Shown here: positions 25,074 through 33,742 of the stretch, piece after piece
Layout: each line of letters starts with the position of its first letter
Position numbering within the stretch: position 1 is the first letter of the stretch
DNA from: Pseudomonas oleovorans subsp. oleovorans
GTDB taxonomy: Bacteria; Pseudomonadota; Gammaproteobacteria; Pseudomonadales; Pseudomonadaceae
Length of the DNA stretch: 64,000 bases
Reading direction: 5' to 3'
NCBI RefSeq assembly: GCF_002197815.1
Contig: NZ_NIUB01000015.1
Coordinates: 1-64,000, forward strand
The notes under the pieces: model-generated
Database searches by the model: none
The model's input: the letters and a program-made list of their open reading frames with translations, nothing else
Told to the model about the DNA's origin: nothing
Program-made: the position numbers and the translations under genes

Positions 25074-27003
25074 AGCCGCATTCAGCAGTTTCCCTCTGTG
25101 TACCTGATCGGCCTCGGCCGCTGCGGCTCGAACATCGCACTGGACGTCGCCTCCCTGGTCTACAACGCGCGCCAGTTCTATCTGGAAGAGTTTCACAGCG
25201 AAGCCACTGCCACCATCGAGCAGGCCTCACGCCCCAGTCGCTGGATTCGCAGCAATCTGTTGCGCACGCCGCCCGGTATTCCTGATCGAGCCGCTGGTGA
25301 TGCTCGGCGACCTGGACAAGGACATCGCCGGGCGCATCCGCTTCTCGCGCAAAGGCGAGATGAGCGGTTTTCTCGACGATTACAGCAAGATGAAGATCAT
25401 GGACCTGTCCGAGGTGCATGCCGGCGGTGCCGGCAACACGCCGATCCTCGTGGCCAAGATCATCCTCAACAAGGACACCCGGCGCTTCTCCAACGAAGAC
25501 TGGAAGTTCATCCACAGCTACCTGATCGACTCCTGCGGGATCAAGGCCAACCAGTCGCGCCTGTACTTCTATATCTTCAGCGCCGGCGGCGGCACCGGCT
25601 CGGGCATGGCCTCGGAGTTCGGCCTGGCGCAGCAGTTCGCCTACATGAGCAAGACCTTCGACAGCAAGACGCCGGACGATGGCGAGGCCGAACGCGAACG
25701 TGGTTTCGTCTTCGAACCGATCTTCACCAGCGGCATCTGCATCCTGCCGAACATTTCCGACCAGCGCAGCGAGATGTCCGAAGCCCTGCATATCAATGCC
25801 GGCCGCCTGCTGTGCAAGTACCTGGCCGAGGCATGGGACTTCTCCTACAACTTCGACAACGAGCAGAACAGCGCTGAAAACGTGATGCGCCGCATCCGCC
25901 CGTGGAACGCGATGATGCTGATCTCCAACGACATCATGCGTTAAGCCAAGGAAAGCGGTGACGGCAGCATCCACAACATCGACGTGACCGCCATGGAGCG
26001 CCACGCCAACCAGTACATCTCGCAGCAGATCTTCAACATCCTCACCGCCCAGGCGGTGACCAGCGACTACGACCAGAACTACTTGCGCCGCGCCGGCATC
26101 GACATCGGCGAAACCATCCGCCTCGACGCCAACGACCTGTTCATGAGCCTGGCCGGCCCGGTGGCCGTGGCTTACGCCGAATCCGTGGTGCCCGAACAGC
26201 ACACACAACTATCGGAAAAATTCCGTGTACTGGACAAGGAACAAAGCCCGCCACGGCTGAACATCAACGACCTGTTCTTCCGCTCCATCGACCTGCCGCA
26301 CTTCAACAAGGTCACCCAGGCCATCGAAGGCATCAGCCTGCTGCCGATCGAGTCCAAGCGCTATCGCCAGGCGCTGGAGCAGTACAAATCCAGTGGCTAC
26401 GACGCTACGGAGCTGAGCGAACTGCATTTCTTCAAGAACTGCTCCTCGGTGCTGTCCATCGTCTCGCTGTCCAAGGACTACAAGCTGTCCTACATGGATC
26501 TGAACCGCCTCAAGACCCACCTCAACAACCTGTTCCCCAACACCACGCTCAAGCGCTACGCGCTGGTGATTGGCGCTTCGGCCAACCTCTCGCTGACCAC
26601 CCTGATCGTCAAGAGCCCGTGCCTATCGGACGACTTCCTGACCCTGATCGTCGCCTACATCAAGCGCTGCTTCGCCCGCGACCAGTACCGCTTCGACGAC
26701 AGCCTGGACGACGCCATACTCGACTTCATCGTCGCCGAGCGCTTCGACGAGGCCAGGCTCGACGCCATGCTCAACGAGCACCAAGACCCGGCGAAGATCC
26801 TCGACACCAACTGGTATGCGATCAAACCGATGTACGAGAAGAAGTAGCGCGAGCTGATCCACGACACGGAGAAATTCGTTTCGATCAATGACATCCGACT
26901 GACACGCGAAAGCGTCAAACAGGCGATCAAGTACCTGCGCGAAATCTATCGCCACCACATCGGCAAGACCCGGGTGATCTCGCTCAACGATTACGGCAAG
27001 TAG
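25070..27003 (+). pseudogene. Bacterial tubulin/FtsZ-like GTPase gene, multiply disrupted
   Basis: Reading through the lesions gives about 640 residues. It opens IQQFPSVYLIGLGRCGSNIA (FtsZ-type N-terminal loop, residues about 4-23). Further on is FSAGGGTGSGMASEFGLAQQF, where GGGTGSG is the tubulin/FtsZ T4 GTP-binding signature. This best fits the 'tubulin-like' Pfam group (PF13809), whose role is unknown. Lesions: an extra C at 25076 (without it GTG at 25070 reads MKRIQQFPSVYL), an extra C in 25272-25274, TAA at 25942-25944 and TAG at 26845-26847. Each stop sits where a Tyr codon (TAC/TAT) would fit. The last stop is TAG at 27001. The rest reads as well-conserved protein with good codon use, so inactivation is recent or partly artefactual. 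Confidence 0.75.
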
Positions 27004-27048
27004 CCGCCCGCCCGCGTGGACGAGAACCCGGCGCAACGCCGGCAGGCA

Positions 27049-27072
27049 GGGCGGGCATAAGCATGCCCGCCC
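27049..27072 (-). terminator. Perfect hairpin after the hyi operon
   Basis: GGGCGGGCAT-4 nt-ATGCCCGCCC is a perfect 10-bp stem located 14 bp beyond the hydroxypyruvate isomerase stop. It lies between two convergent transcription units. There is no T-run, so it may be a bidirectional or Rho-assisted terminator. Confidence 0.5.
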
Positions 27073-27085
27073 CTGCACGAATGCA

Positions 27086-27871
27086 TCAGGTGCACTGCTG
27101 CCACTGCACCAACCAGCCCAGGCTGGCCTGCGTGCCCTCCTCGCCCGGCTTGTATTCGGCGCCCAGCCAGCCGCTGTAACCGCTGCCACGTAAAGCACCG
27201 AGCAGCGCGGGGAACGCCAGCTCGCCGGTACCTGGCGCGCCGCGCCCCGGCACGTCGGCGAACTGCACATGACCGATGCGCCCGGCCAGCAAGCGCATTC
27301 CTGCGGCCACGTCCAGCTCCTGACGCACCATATGGTAGAGGTCGTACTGTGCGGCCAGATTCGGGTGATCCACTGCGCGCAGCAGCGTATCGAGATGCTC
27401 CGGCGTATTGATCAGGAAACCCGGCATATCGATCGGGTTAATCGCCTCCACCAACACGCGGATGCCCAACGTCGCGAAGGTCTCGGCGCTCTTGCGCAGG
27501 TTGGCGGCCAGGCAATCCAGCGCCTGCTCGCGGCTCACGCCTTCGGCCAGGCGGCCGGGCAGCACATTGATGCAGGCCGGGCGCGCCATGGCGGCGTAGG
27601 TCAGCGCCTCCTGCAGCGCCGCGTCGAACGCGTCCTGGCGCGCCGGCACGCTGGCCAGGCCGGGGCCGCCGCTCATCAGATCGCCTGCCGGCAGGTTGAT
27701 CAGCACCAGCGGCAGCGCGGTCAACTCCAGCACTTCTTTCAGAGCGACGGCCGGCAACTCATAGGGGAACTGAATTTCCACGCCATCGAAACCCGCCGTC
27801 ATCGCCGCCAGCACGCGCTCGCGCAGCGGCAACTCGGTGAACAGCATGGACAGGTTGGCAGCGATCTTCAT
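27086..27871 (-). CDS. hyi: Hydroxypyruvate isomerase family protein (Hyi/OtnI-like)
   Basis: The 261-residue TIM-barrel protein begins MKIAANLSMLFTELPLRERV, very close to Hyi, and contains GFDGVEIQFPYE, INVLPGR, LVEAINPIDMPGFLINTPEH and AAQYDLYHM. These supply the metal-binding Glu/His/Gln residues of the xylose-isomerase-like family. Hyi interconverts hydroxypyruvate and tartronate semialdehyde; the related OtnI acts on 2-oxo-tetronates. The ATG at 27871 overlaps the upstream gene's TGA (ATGA), so the two are translationally coupled. An ATG two codons earlier is possible. Confidence 0.85.
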   Translation of the reverse strand: MKIAANLSMLFTELPLRERVLAAMTAGFDGVEIQFPYELPAVALKEVLELTALPLVLINLPAGDLMSGGPGLASVPARQDAFDAALQEALTYAAMARPACINVLPGRLAEGVSREQALDCLAANLRKSAETFATLGIRVLVEAINPIDMPGFLINTPEHLDTLLRAVDHPNLAAQYDLYHMVRQELDVAAGMRLLAGRIGHVQFADVPGRGAPGTGELAFPALLGALRGSGYSGWLGAEYKPGEEGTQASLGWLVQWQQCT

Positions 27872-28758
27872 GGGCATTGCTCCCGCAGCATTTCCACAAG
27901 GGTGGCAGGGTCGCGCTCAAGAAAGCCCTGGCTGCCGTGCAGGCGCATCAACTGCGCGGCCAAGCCGCTCATGGGCGTGGCGCTGCCCTGCTCACGGGAT
28001 AGTTTGACCGCCGTATCTAGGTCCTTGAGCAGCGTGCGTACATGCCACTTGATCGGTTCGAACTGGCTGGCGGCCATCTGCGGCGCAAGGATCTGCAGCG
28101 GCTTGGAGTCGGCGAAACCACCGGCCAGCGCCGGGGCGATCAGGCTGGCGTCGACGCCGGAGCGCTCGGCCAGCGCCACCACTTCGGCGATCACCAGCGC
28201 GTTGCAGGCCACGATCATCTGGTTGCACACCTTGGTCACCTGCCCGGCGCCCACCTCGCCCATGCGCGTCAGGCGCTGGCCCAGATGCGCCAGCACCGGG
28301 CGCACACGCTCCACATCCTCCTCCCGGCCGCCAGCCATGATCGCCAGCGTGCCGGCCTCGGCACCCGGCGTACCACCGGAAACCGGCGCATCCACCCAGC
28401 GCATGCCAGTACGTGCCTCCAGCTCGGCGGCCATCTCACGGGTGGCCGCCGGCTCCAGGCTGGAAAAGTCCACCAGCAACTGCCCCGGCCGCGCACCCTC
28501 GACGATCCCGCCCGGGCCGAACACCACCTCACGCACCACCTCGGTATTGGCCAGGCAGAGCATCACCACATTGGCATCGCGACACAGTTCGGCAGGGTTC
28601 TCCACGCGATGCGCGCCCTGCGCCAACAGCGGCGCACATTTGTCCGGCGTGCGGTTCCACAGGGTCAACGGGTAGCCTGCAGCGAGCAGGCGGCGGGTCA
28701 TCGGCAGGCCCATCAAACCAATCCCGGCGAAGGCCAGGGCGGGAAGCGTTGCGGTCAT
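27868..28758 (-). CDS. Beta-hydroxyacid dehydrogenase (tartronate semialdehyde reductase-like)
   Basis: The 296-residue protein has N-terminal Rossmann motif FAGIGLMGLPMTRRLLAAG and VDFSSLEPAATREMA. The substrate signature is DAPVSGGTPGAEAGTLAIMAGG, and the catalytic-lysine helix is GAGQVTKVCNQMIVACN. This is the 3-hydroxyisobutyrate/GlxR/GarR/LtnD group. Coupling to a hydroxypyruvate isomerase mirrors the glyoxylate/tartronate semialdehyde pathway (Hyi-GlxR), where it would reduce tartronate semialdehyde to glycerate, but no glyoxylate carboligase is present. A tetronate pathway is the alternative. Confidence 0.85.
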   Translation of the reverse strand: MTATLPALAFAGIGLMGLPMTRRLLAAGYPLTLWNRTPDKCAPLLAQGAHRVENPAELCRDANVVMLCLANTEVVREVVFGPGGIVEGARPGQLLVDFSSLEPAATREMAAELEARTGMRWVDAPVSGGTPGAEAGTLAIMAGGREEDVERVRPVLAHLGQRLTRMGEVGAGQVTKVCNQMIVACNALVIAEVVALAERSGVDASLIAPALAGGFADSKPLQILAPQMAASQFEPIKWHVRTLLKDLDTAVKLSREQGSATPMSGLAAQLMRLHGSQGFLERDPATLVEMLREQCP

Positions 28759-28820
28759 CGATCAACTCCAGGCAGTTCGTATCCAGCGCGCATCTTAACC
28801 CCGGAGTCAGCGCGCGCGTG

Positions 28821-28849
28821 CTGCAAGCGCGTCGTTCGGCCACTATACT
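28821..28849 (+). promoter_or_regulatory. Candidate sigma-70 promoter for the ABC importer operon
   Basis: TATACT at 28844-28849 is a near-consensus -10. CTGCAA at 28821-28826 gives a weak -35 with 17-bp spacing. It lies 39 bp before the ATG of the solute-binding protein gene. Confidence 0.4.
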
Positions 28850-28887
28850 GCGCGCGCCTTCCCCGCTATTGAACCGGAGAATCCGTC

Positions 28888-29739
28888 ATGTTCAAGCAAA
28901 CCCTGGCGCTCGCCGCCGGCATCGCCCTGTCCGTATCTGCAGTATTCGCGCACGCCGCCGACGTCCTCAAGGTCTCGGCCATCCCTGACGAAGCTCCCAC
29001 CGAACTGCTGCGCAAGTTCAAGCCGCTGGGCGCCTACCTGGAGCAGGAACTGGGTATGAAGGTGGAGTTCGTGCCGGTGGCCGACTACGCCGCGGTGGTC
29101 GAGGCGCTGGCCGCCGACCGTATCGACATGGCCTGGCTGGGCGGTTTCACCTTCGTCCAGGCACGCCTGAAAACCGGCAACGCCGTGCCGCTGGTGCAGC
29201 GCGAGCAGGACGCCGAGTTCACCAGCAAATTCATCACCTCCGACCCGGCGGTGAAGTCCCTGCAGGATCTGAAAGGCAAGACCTTCGCCTTCGGCTCGGT
29301 GTCCTCCACCTCCGGCAGCCTGATGCCGCGCTACTTCATGCTGCAGGACGGCATCAAGCCGGAAGACTTCTTCAGCCGCGTGGCCTATTCCGGCGCCCAC
29401 GACGCCACCGCCGCCTGGGTGCAGGCCGGCAAGGCCGACGCCGGCGTGCTCAACGCCTCGGTGTGGCAGAAGCTGGTGGACGCCGGCAAGGTCGACACCG
29501 ACAAGGTCAAGGTCTTCGCCACCACCCCGACCTACTACGACTACAACTGGACCGTGCGCGGCAACCTCGACGCAGACCTGCAGGCGAAGATCAAGGCCGC
29601 CTTCCTCGCCCTCGACCCGGCCAAGCCCGAGCAAAAGGCTATTCTCGATCTGCAGGCCGCCAGCCGCTTCATCGAAACCAAGCCCGAGAACTACGAAGGC
29701 ATCGAAGAAGCCGCTCGCGCTGCCGGCCTGTTGAAGTGA
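28888..29739 (+). CDS. PhnD-like ABC solute-binding protein (putative selenate/phosphonate type)
   Basis: The 283-residue protein has a signal peptide ending at AHA-AD. The body follows the phosphonate-binding PhnD fold: [74 protein letters not shown] and [25 protein letters not shown] recall near-identical Pseudomonas proteins being labelled putative selenate ABC transporter substrate-binding protein. That assignment is by family name only, and phosphonate, phosphite or another oxyanion remains possible. First gene of a four-gene operon. Confidence 0.85.
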   Translation: MFKQTLALAAGIALSVSAVFAHAADVLKVSAIPDEAPTELLRKFKPLGAYLEQELGMKVEFVPVADYAAVVEALAADRIDMAWLGGFTFVQARLKTGNAVPLVQREQDAEFTSKFITSDPAVKSLQDLKGKTFAFGSVSSTSGSLMPRYFMLQDGIKPEDFFSRVAYSGAHDATAAWVQAGKADAGVLNASVWQKLVDAGKVDTDKVKVFATTPTYYDYNWTVRGNLDADLQAKIKAAFLALDPAKPEQKAILDLQAASRFIETKPENYEGIEEAARAAGLLK

Positions 29740-30536
29740 GCATCGCCCTGCGTGGCGTGGGCCTGGCCCACGCCAACGGCAAGGTCGCGCTGGAAAATAT
29801 CGATCTGCAGGTCAGCCCCGGCGAACGGGTGGCCATCATCGGCCCCTCGGGCGCCGGCAAGACCACCCTGCTGCGCCTGCTGGCCACCAGCCTGCAACCC
29901 ACCCAGGGTGAGATCGACCTGCTGCAGCACAACCCCTGGCGTCTGGCTGCCCGCCAGCGCCAGCGCCTGCGTGCACGTATCGGCCTGATCCACCAAGCAC
30001 CGCCTTTGCCACCGCGTCAGCGCGTGGTCACCGCCGTGCTCGCCGGCAAGCTGGGCCAGTGGTCAGTGGCCAAGGGTCTGCTCAACCTGTTGCATCCACT
30101 GGATGCCGCCGGCGCTCAGGCCGCCCTGGCGCGTCTGGACATTGCCGACAAGCTCTACCAGCGCTGCGATCAGCTTTCCGGTGGCCAGTTGCAGCGCGTC
30201 GGCATCGCCCGCGTGCTGTACCAGGCGCCGGAACTGATCCTCGCCGACGAACCGGTCTCGGCCATGGACCCGGTGCTGGCCGGCCACACCCTGGCCGTGC
30301 TCAACCGCGAGGCCACCGAGCGCGGCATGACCCTGCTGGCCAGCCTGCACGCCGTCGACCTGGCGCTGGCGCACTTCCCTCGGGTGATCGGCATCCGCGA
30401 CGGGCACATCGCCTTCGACCTGCCCACCATGCAGGTGCAACCTGCCCAGTTGCAGGCGCTGTATGCCAACGAACAACTGCAGGCCACGCCTAGCTCCCCC
30501 GCGCCGCCGCAACCGACGCATATCCCGCGATGCTGA
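29736..30536 (+). CDS. PhnC-like ABC transporter ATPase
   Basis: The 266-residue protein starts with GTG overlapping the previous stop (GTGA). It has Walker [12 protein letters not shown], the Q-loop region [18 protein letters not shown], signature [13 protein letters not shown] and Walker B LILADEP. The stretch [26 protein letters not shown] is typical of PhnC-like ATPases. It powers the two permeases that follow. The C-terminal tail is Pro/Gln-rich, and the gene overlaps the first permease by 7 bp. Confidence 0.9.
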   Translation: MSIALRGVGLAHANGKVALENIDLQVSPGERVAIIGPSGAGKTTLLRLLATSLQPTQGEIDLLQHNPWRLAARQRQRLRARIGLIHQAPPLPPRQRVVTAVLAGKLGQWSVAKGLLNLLHPLDAAGAQAALARLDIADKLYQRCDQLSGGQLQRVGIARVLYQAPELILADEPVSAMDPVLAGHTLAVLNREATERGMTLLASLHAVDLALAHFPRVIGIRDGHIAFDLPTMQVQPAQLQALYANEQLQATPSSPAPPQPTHIPRC

Positions 30537-31357
30537 CCACCGCCCCACGCGACCCCGCCGCCCTGCCACGCCTGCTGATCAGCATCCTGGCGCTGCTGTT
30601 GTTGTGGCCGGGCCTGAGCCTGAGCGAGCTGGACCTGGCCGTGCTGGTCGATGGCGATAACACCCGCGCCATGGGCAACTTCCTCGCCGGATTCTGGCCG
30701 CCTGCGCATGACGGCGAGTTCCTCGCCCTGCTCGGCCGCGCCGCCCTGGAAACCCTGGCCATCGCCACCGCCGGCATGAGCCTGGCGCTGCTGATCGCCA
30801 TCCCCGCCGCGCTGCTGGCCAGCCGCGCGCTGTCGCTGTCAGCCGTGCATCGTGGTGGTCGCCCGACCTGGTGGGCGAACCTGGCGCGCTGGCCGGTGCG
30901 CGGCCTGCTGATCTTCCTGCGCAGCGTGCCGGAGATCGTCTGGGCGCTGCTGTTCGTCCGTGCCGTCGGCCTCGGCCCCACTGCCGGGGTACTGGCCATC
31001 GCCATCACCTACGCCGGCATGCTCGGCAAGGTGTATGCGGAAATCTTCGAGTCGGTCGACGCCCGCCCCACACGCGCTCTGCTCGGCGCCGGCAGCAGCC
31101 GCCTGGCCGCCTTCGCCTACGGCGTGCTGCCCAATGCCGCCGGGGAAATGCTCTCCTACACCGTGTACCGCTGGGAATGTGCCATCCGCGCCTCGGTGGT
31201 GATGGGCTTCGTCGGCGCCGGTGGGCTGGGCCAGCAGATCGACCTGTCGCTGCGCATGTTCGCCGGTGGTGAAGTGGCCAGCATGCTGCTCACCTTCCTC
31301 TTGCTGGTACTGCTGGCCGACCAGTTCAGCCGCCTGCTGCGCGCGAGGCTGACATGA
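30530..31357 (+). CDS. PhnE-like ABC permease (first)
   Basis: The 275-residue membrane protein has about six TM helices. The ABC-permease EAA-type loop is [38 protein letters not shown]. PhnE signatures include [40 protein letters not shown] and [24 protein letters not shown]. It overlaps both neighbours by a few bases, so the operon is tightly coupled. Expected to form the inner-membrane channel as a heterodimer with the next gene product. Confidence 0.9.
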   Translation: MLTTAPRDPAALPRLLISILALLLLWPGLSLSELDLAVLVDGDNTRAMGNFLAGFWPPAHDGEFLALLGRAALETLAIATAGMSLALLIAIPAALLASRALSLSAVHRGGRPTWWANLARWPVRGLLIFLRSVPEIVWALLFVRAVGLGPTAGVLAIAITYAGMLGKVYAEIFESVDARPTRALLGAGSSRLAAFAYGVLPNAAGEMLSYTVYRWECAIRASVVMGFVGAGGLGQQIDLSLRMFAGGEVASMLLTFLLLVLLADQFSRLLRARLT

Positions 31358-32115
31358 GAGCCGGCAACCTGATCCTGCTTGCCGCCATTCTCGGTGCGGT
31401 GATCGCCTCGTTCGTCTATCTGGGCATCGACCTCGGCGCCCTGGTCGCCGGCGACAGCCTGGCGCAGATGGGCCAGTACGCCAGCGGTTTCCTGCAACCG
31501 GACTTCTCGGCCACACACCTGCAGGCCATCGGCCGTGGCGCGCTGGAAACCCTGGCCATGTCCGCCATCGGCACTCTGCTCGCCGCCCTGCTCGGCCTGG
31601 CCCTGGCACTGCCGGCCGCCGGGCGCTTCGGCGGTGTCGCCCTGCACGCCACACGCCTGCTGCTCAATGCCCTGCGTGCCATTCCCGAACTGGTCTGGGC
31701 CGCGCTGATGGTGCTGGCCGCCGGCCTCGGCCCCAACGCCGGCACCCTCGCCCTGGCCCTGCACACCGCCGGCGTACTCGGCCGCCTGTTCGCCGAAGCG
31801 CTGGAAAACACCCCACGCGAGCCGGCCGACGCCATCCGCGAAAGCGGCGGCGGACGCATGCTCGCCTTCTGCTACGGCACCCTGCCCGGCGTCTGGCCGC
31901 AACTGGTGGCGTACAGCCTGTACCGCTGGGAGAACAACATCCGCATGGCCAGCGTGCTCGGCTTCGTCGGTGCCGGCGGCCTGGGGCAGATGCTCTACGT
32001 GTCACTCAGCCTGTTCCAGGAAGCGCAGGCGGCCACGGTGATCCTGGCCATGCTGGTGCTGGTGCTGGCGGTGGATGGCTTGAGTGGCTGGGCGCGGCAG
32101 CGCTGGGTGAGCTGA
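31354..32115 (+). CDS. PhnE-like ABC permease (second)
   Basis: The 253-residue permease is clearly paralogous to the preceding one: LRAIPELVWAALMVLAAGLGPNAGTLALALHTAGVLGRL, EALENTPREPADAIRESGGGRMLAFCYGTLPG and [23 protein letters not shown]. Its ATG overlaps the previous TGA (ATGA). The pair suggests an obligate heterodimeric channel from a tandem duplication. It is the last operon gene; 29 bp after its stop begins the truncated LysR gene on the opposite strand. Confidence 0.9.
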   Translation: MRAGNLILLAAILGAVIASFVYLGIDLGALVAGDSLAQMGQYASGFLQPDFSATHLQAIGRGALETLAMSAIGTLLAALLGLALALPAAGRFGGVALHATRLLLNALRAIPELVWAALMVLAAGLGPNAGTLALALHTAGVLGRLFAEALENTPREPADAIRESGGGRMLAFCYGTLPGVWPQLVAYSLYRWENNIRMASVLGFVGAGGLGQMLYVSLSLFQEAQAATVILAMLVLVLAVDGLSGWARQRWVS

Positions 32116-32144
32116 GCCGGCAGCGCGATATGGATATTTTGCTT

Positions 32145-32693
32145 ATCGCGCAACTCATCCGGGTGGCGCGGGCGCCCGACGCGGTCGAGAAAATCTGGCG
32201 AGGCGCACACCACCGGACGAATCTGCCCGACCTGCAACGCCGGGTGATCGCCCTCGGGCAGCGAGCCGATGCGCACGGCCACGTCGATGCCCTCCTCCAT
32301 CATGTTCACCACGCGGTCGACCAGCAGCGCATTGACCTCCACGTCCGGGTGGGTGTCGAGATACTGGGCGATGCGCGGAATCAGGTACAGCTCGCCGAAC
32401 ATCACCGGCGCGGTCACGGTGAGTCGTACACGCGGGCGCACGCTGCCACCGGCGGCCAGTTCCTCGGCCTCCTCCAGCTCCAGCAGGATGCGCCGGCAGT
32501 CTTCGACGTAGCGCTGACCAGCCTCGGTCAGGCGCAGGCTGCGGGCCAGCAGCAGCGTGCCCAGACGTGCCTCCAGCGCGGCGATGGCGCGAGTGACGCT
32601 GGGCGGCGAAATGCCCAGCAGCTTGGCGCCGCCGGCGAAGCTCTCGGCCTCGGTCACTGCCAGTAGCACCCTCATTTCCTGAAACCGAGCCAT
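32145..32693 (-). pseudogene. LysR-family regulator gene, 3'-truncated
   Basis: The first about 183 residues (MARFQEMRVLLAVTEAESFAGGAKLLGISPPSVTRAIAALE...) are a normal LysR HTH and the start of the effector domain, up to RVGRPRHPDELRD. Homology-like sequence then stops at about 32145. The frame runs on another 48 codons antisense into the permease gene to 31995 with unrelated residues. LysR proteins run about 300 residues, so the last 100-120 are lost. A small loss of about three residues is also likely at LLARSLRL (family: LLxRTTRSLxL). The HTH could still be made, but ligand sensing is probably gone. Confidence 0.75.
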
Positions 32694-32714
32694 CGTCACC
32701 GCCTGGTTTTCTAT

Positions 32715-32880
32715 GGCTATGTCTGCGTTAAGTGTTGGGCGTTGGTACAAAAGCCCGTAGGGTGGGCCGGGCGGCGCTCCGCTTCAGCCCACCAACTGCG
32801 GTCAGCGTGGGCTAAAGCCCACCCTACAAGGCTCAGAGCCTTCCTAGAACCGCTTGGCAACAGCTAACGCAGACATAGCC
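32715..32880. repeat. 166-bp element with perfect 16-bp terminal inverted repeats
   Basis: GGCTATGTCTGCGTTA at 32715-32730 is repeated in inverted orientation at 32865-32880. Nested inside is a second inverted pair, GTAGGGTGGGC near 32757 and GCCCACCCTAC near 32817-32827, with an imperfect palindrome between them. There is no coding potential. The nested structure suggests a small dispersed palindromic element. It fills most of the gap between the LysR relic and the LysE gene. Confidence 0.6.
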
Positions 32881-32930
32881 CTTTCTATTGCATCGACACA
32901 GAGTAACCCAAGCAGAAGCGGCGCCAGGAC

Positions 32931-33551
32931 TCAGCGCCGGCTCAATGCCAGACGCGCGGCGAACAGAACGAAGATCAGCCCCGTGCTGCGATCCATCCAC
33001 TTGATCACCACCTCGCGCCGCAACCAGTGACCGAGCGGCTGAGTGGCGCCGATCAGCAACAGCGCCCAGACCAGGCTGAGCGCCACGTGAATGCCGACCA
33101 GGCCGAACGTCCAGGCAATCAGTGACTGGCCCTGCGGGATGAACTGCGGCAGGAAGGACACATAGAAAATCCCCACCTTGGGGTTGAGCACGTTGCCCAG
33201 CAGACCGCGCAGGAACCAGTTGGCATCGGGTGTGCCGCTCGCCTGCGCGGGCGCCAGCGAGGTACGCGGGCGCAGCAGCATATTCAGCCCGAGCCAGGCC
33301 AGATAGGCCGCACCGCAATACTTGAGCAGGTTGTAGCCGAATTCGGAAACCGCCAGCAGCGCGCCGAGGCCGAAGGCCACCGCCGCGCCCCAGAGCAGGC
33401 AGCCGGCATTGATGCCCAGCGCCGCGCGAAACGCCTGCTGCCGGCCCTCGACCGCCGCGGTACGCAGCACCAGCGCCGTGTCGATCCCCGGCGTCAAGGT
33501 CAGCAGCGTGGCCGCCAAGGTGAAGGCGATCAGGTTTTCGGCAAAGGGCAT
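32931..33551 (-). CDS. LysE-family amino-acid/metabolite exporter
   Basis: The 206-residue membrane protein has six hydrophobic segments. The LysE/RhtB motif AATLLTLTPGIDTALVLRTAAVEGRQQAFRAALGINAG is at the N-terminus, and FLRGLLGNVLNPKVGIFYVSFLPQFIP near residue 115. Members export amino acids or homoserine lactone-like solutes; the substrate is unknown. The start at 33551 (MPFAENLIAF) fits the family; the open frame continues upstream to 33599 without similarity. Confidence 0.88.
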   Translation of the reverse strand: MPFAENLIAFTLAATLLTLTPGIDTALVLRTAAVEGRQQAFRAALGINAGCLLWGAAVAFGLGALLAVSEFGYNLLKYCGAAYLAWLGLNMLLRPRTSLAPAQASGTPDANWFLRGLLGNVLNPKVGIFYVSFLPQFIPQGQSLIAWTFGLVGIHVALSLVWALLLIGATQPLGHWLRREVVIKWMDRSTGLIFVLFAARLALSRR

Positions 33552-33658
33552 CGTCAGGCACTCCAGTCGAAGGACAGAGCGCAAGTATAAACAGCGCACC
33601 GTTCAAACCGTAGGGTGCGCCACGCGCACCGCCAACTACCGGTAAACCACCCGGTGCG

Positions 33659-33736
33659 AATCGCGGCTGAAACCGCTCCTACGGTATTCACCGCACCGTA
33701 GGAGCGGCTGGGCGGCATTCCGCTTCAGCCGCGATT
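33659..33736. repeat. BIME-like inverted REP pair
   Basis: AATCGCGGCTGAAACCGCTC then CTACGGT, a short centre, and ACCGTAGGAGCGG ... TTCAGCCGCGATT form two inverted arms. This is the head-to-head REP organisation known from Pseudomonas. It ends just before the pap stop codon, so it may also shape the 3' end of the pap transcript. Confidence 0.7.
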
Positions 33737-33742
33737 AACGCT

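Noticed and set aside
25942..25944. Stop-codon recoding (Tyr insertion or readthrough) in the tubulin-like gene
   Set aside because: No SECIS-, PYLIS- or suppressor-like context was seen, other genes use TAA and TAG as normal stops, and the gene also has frameshifts, so decay is simpler.
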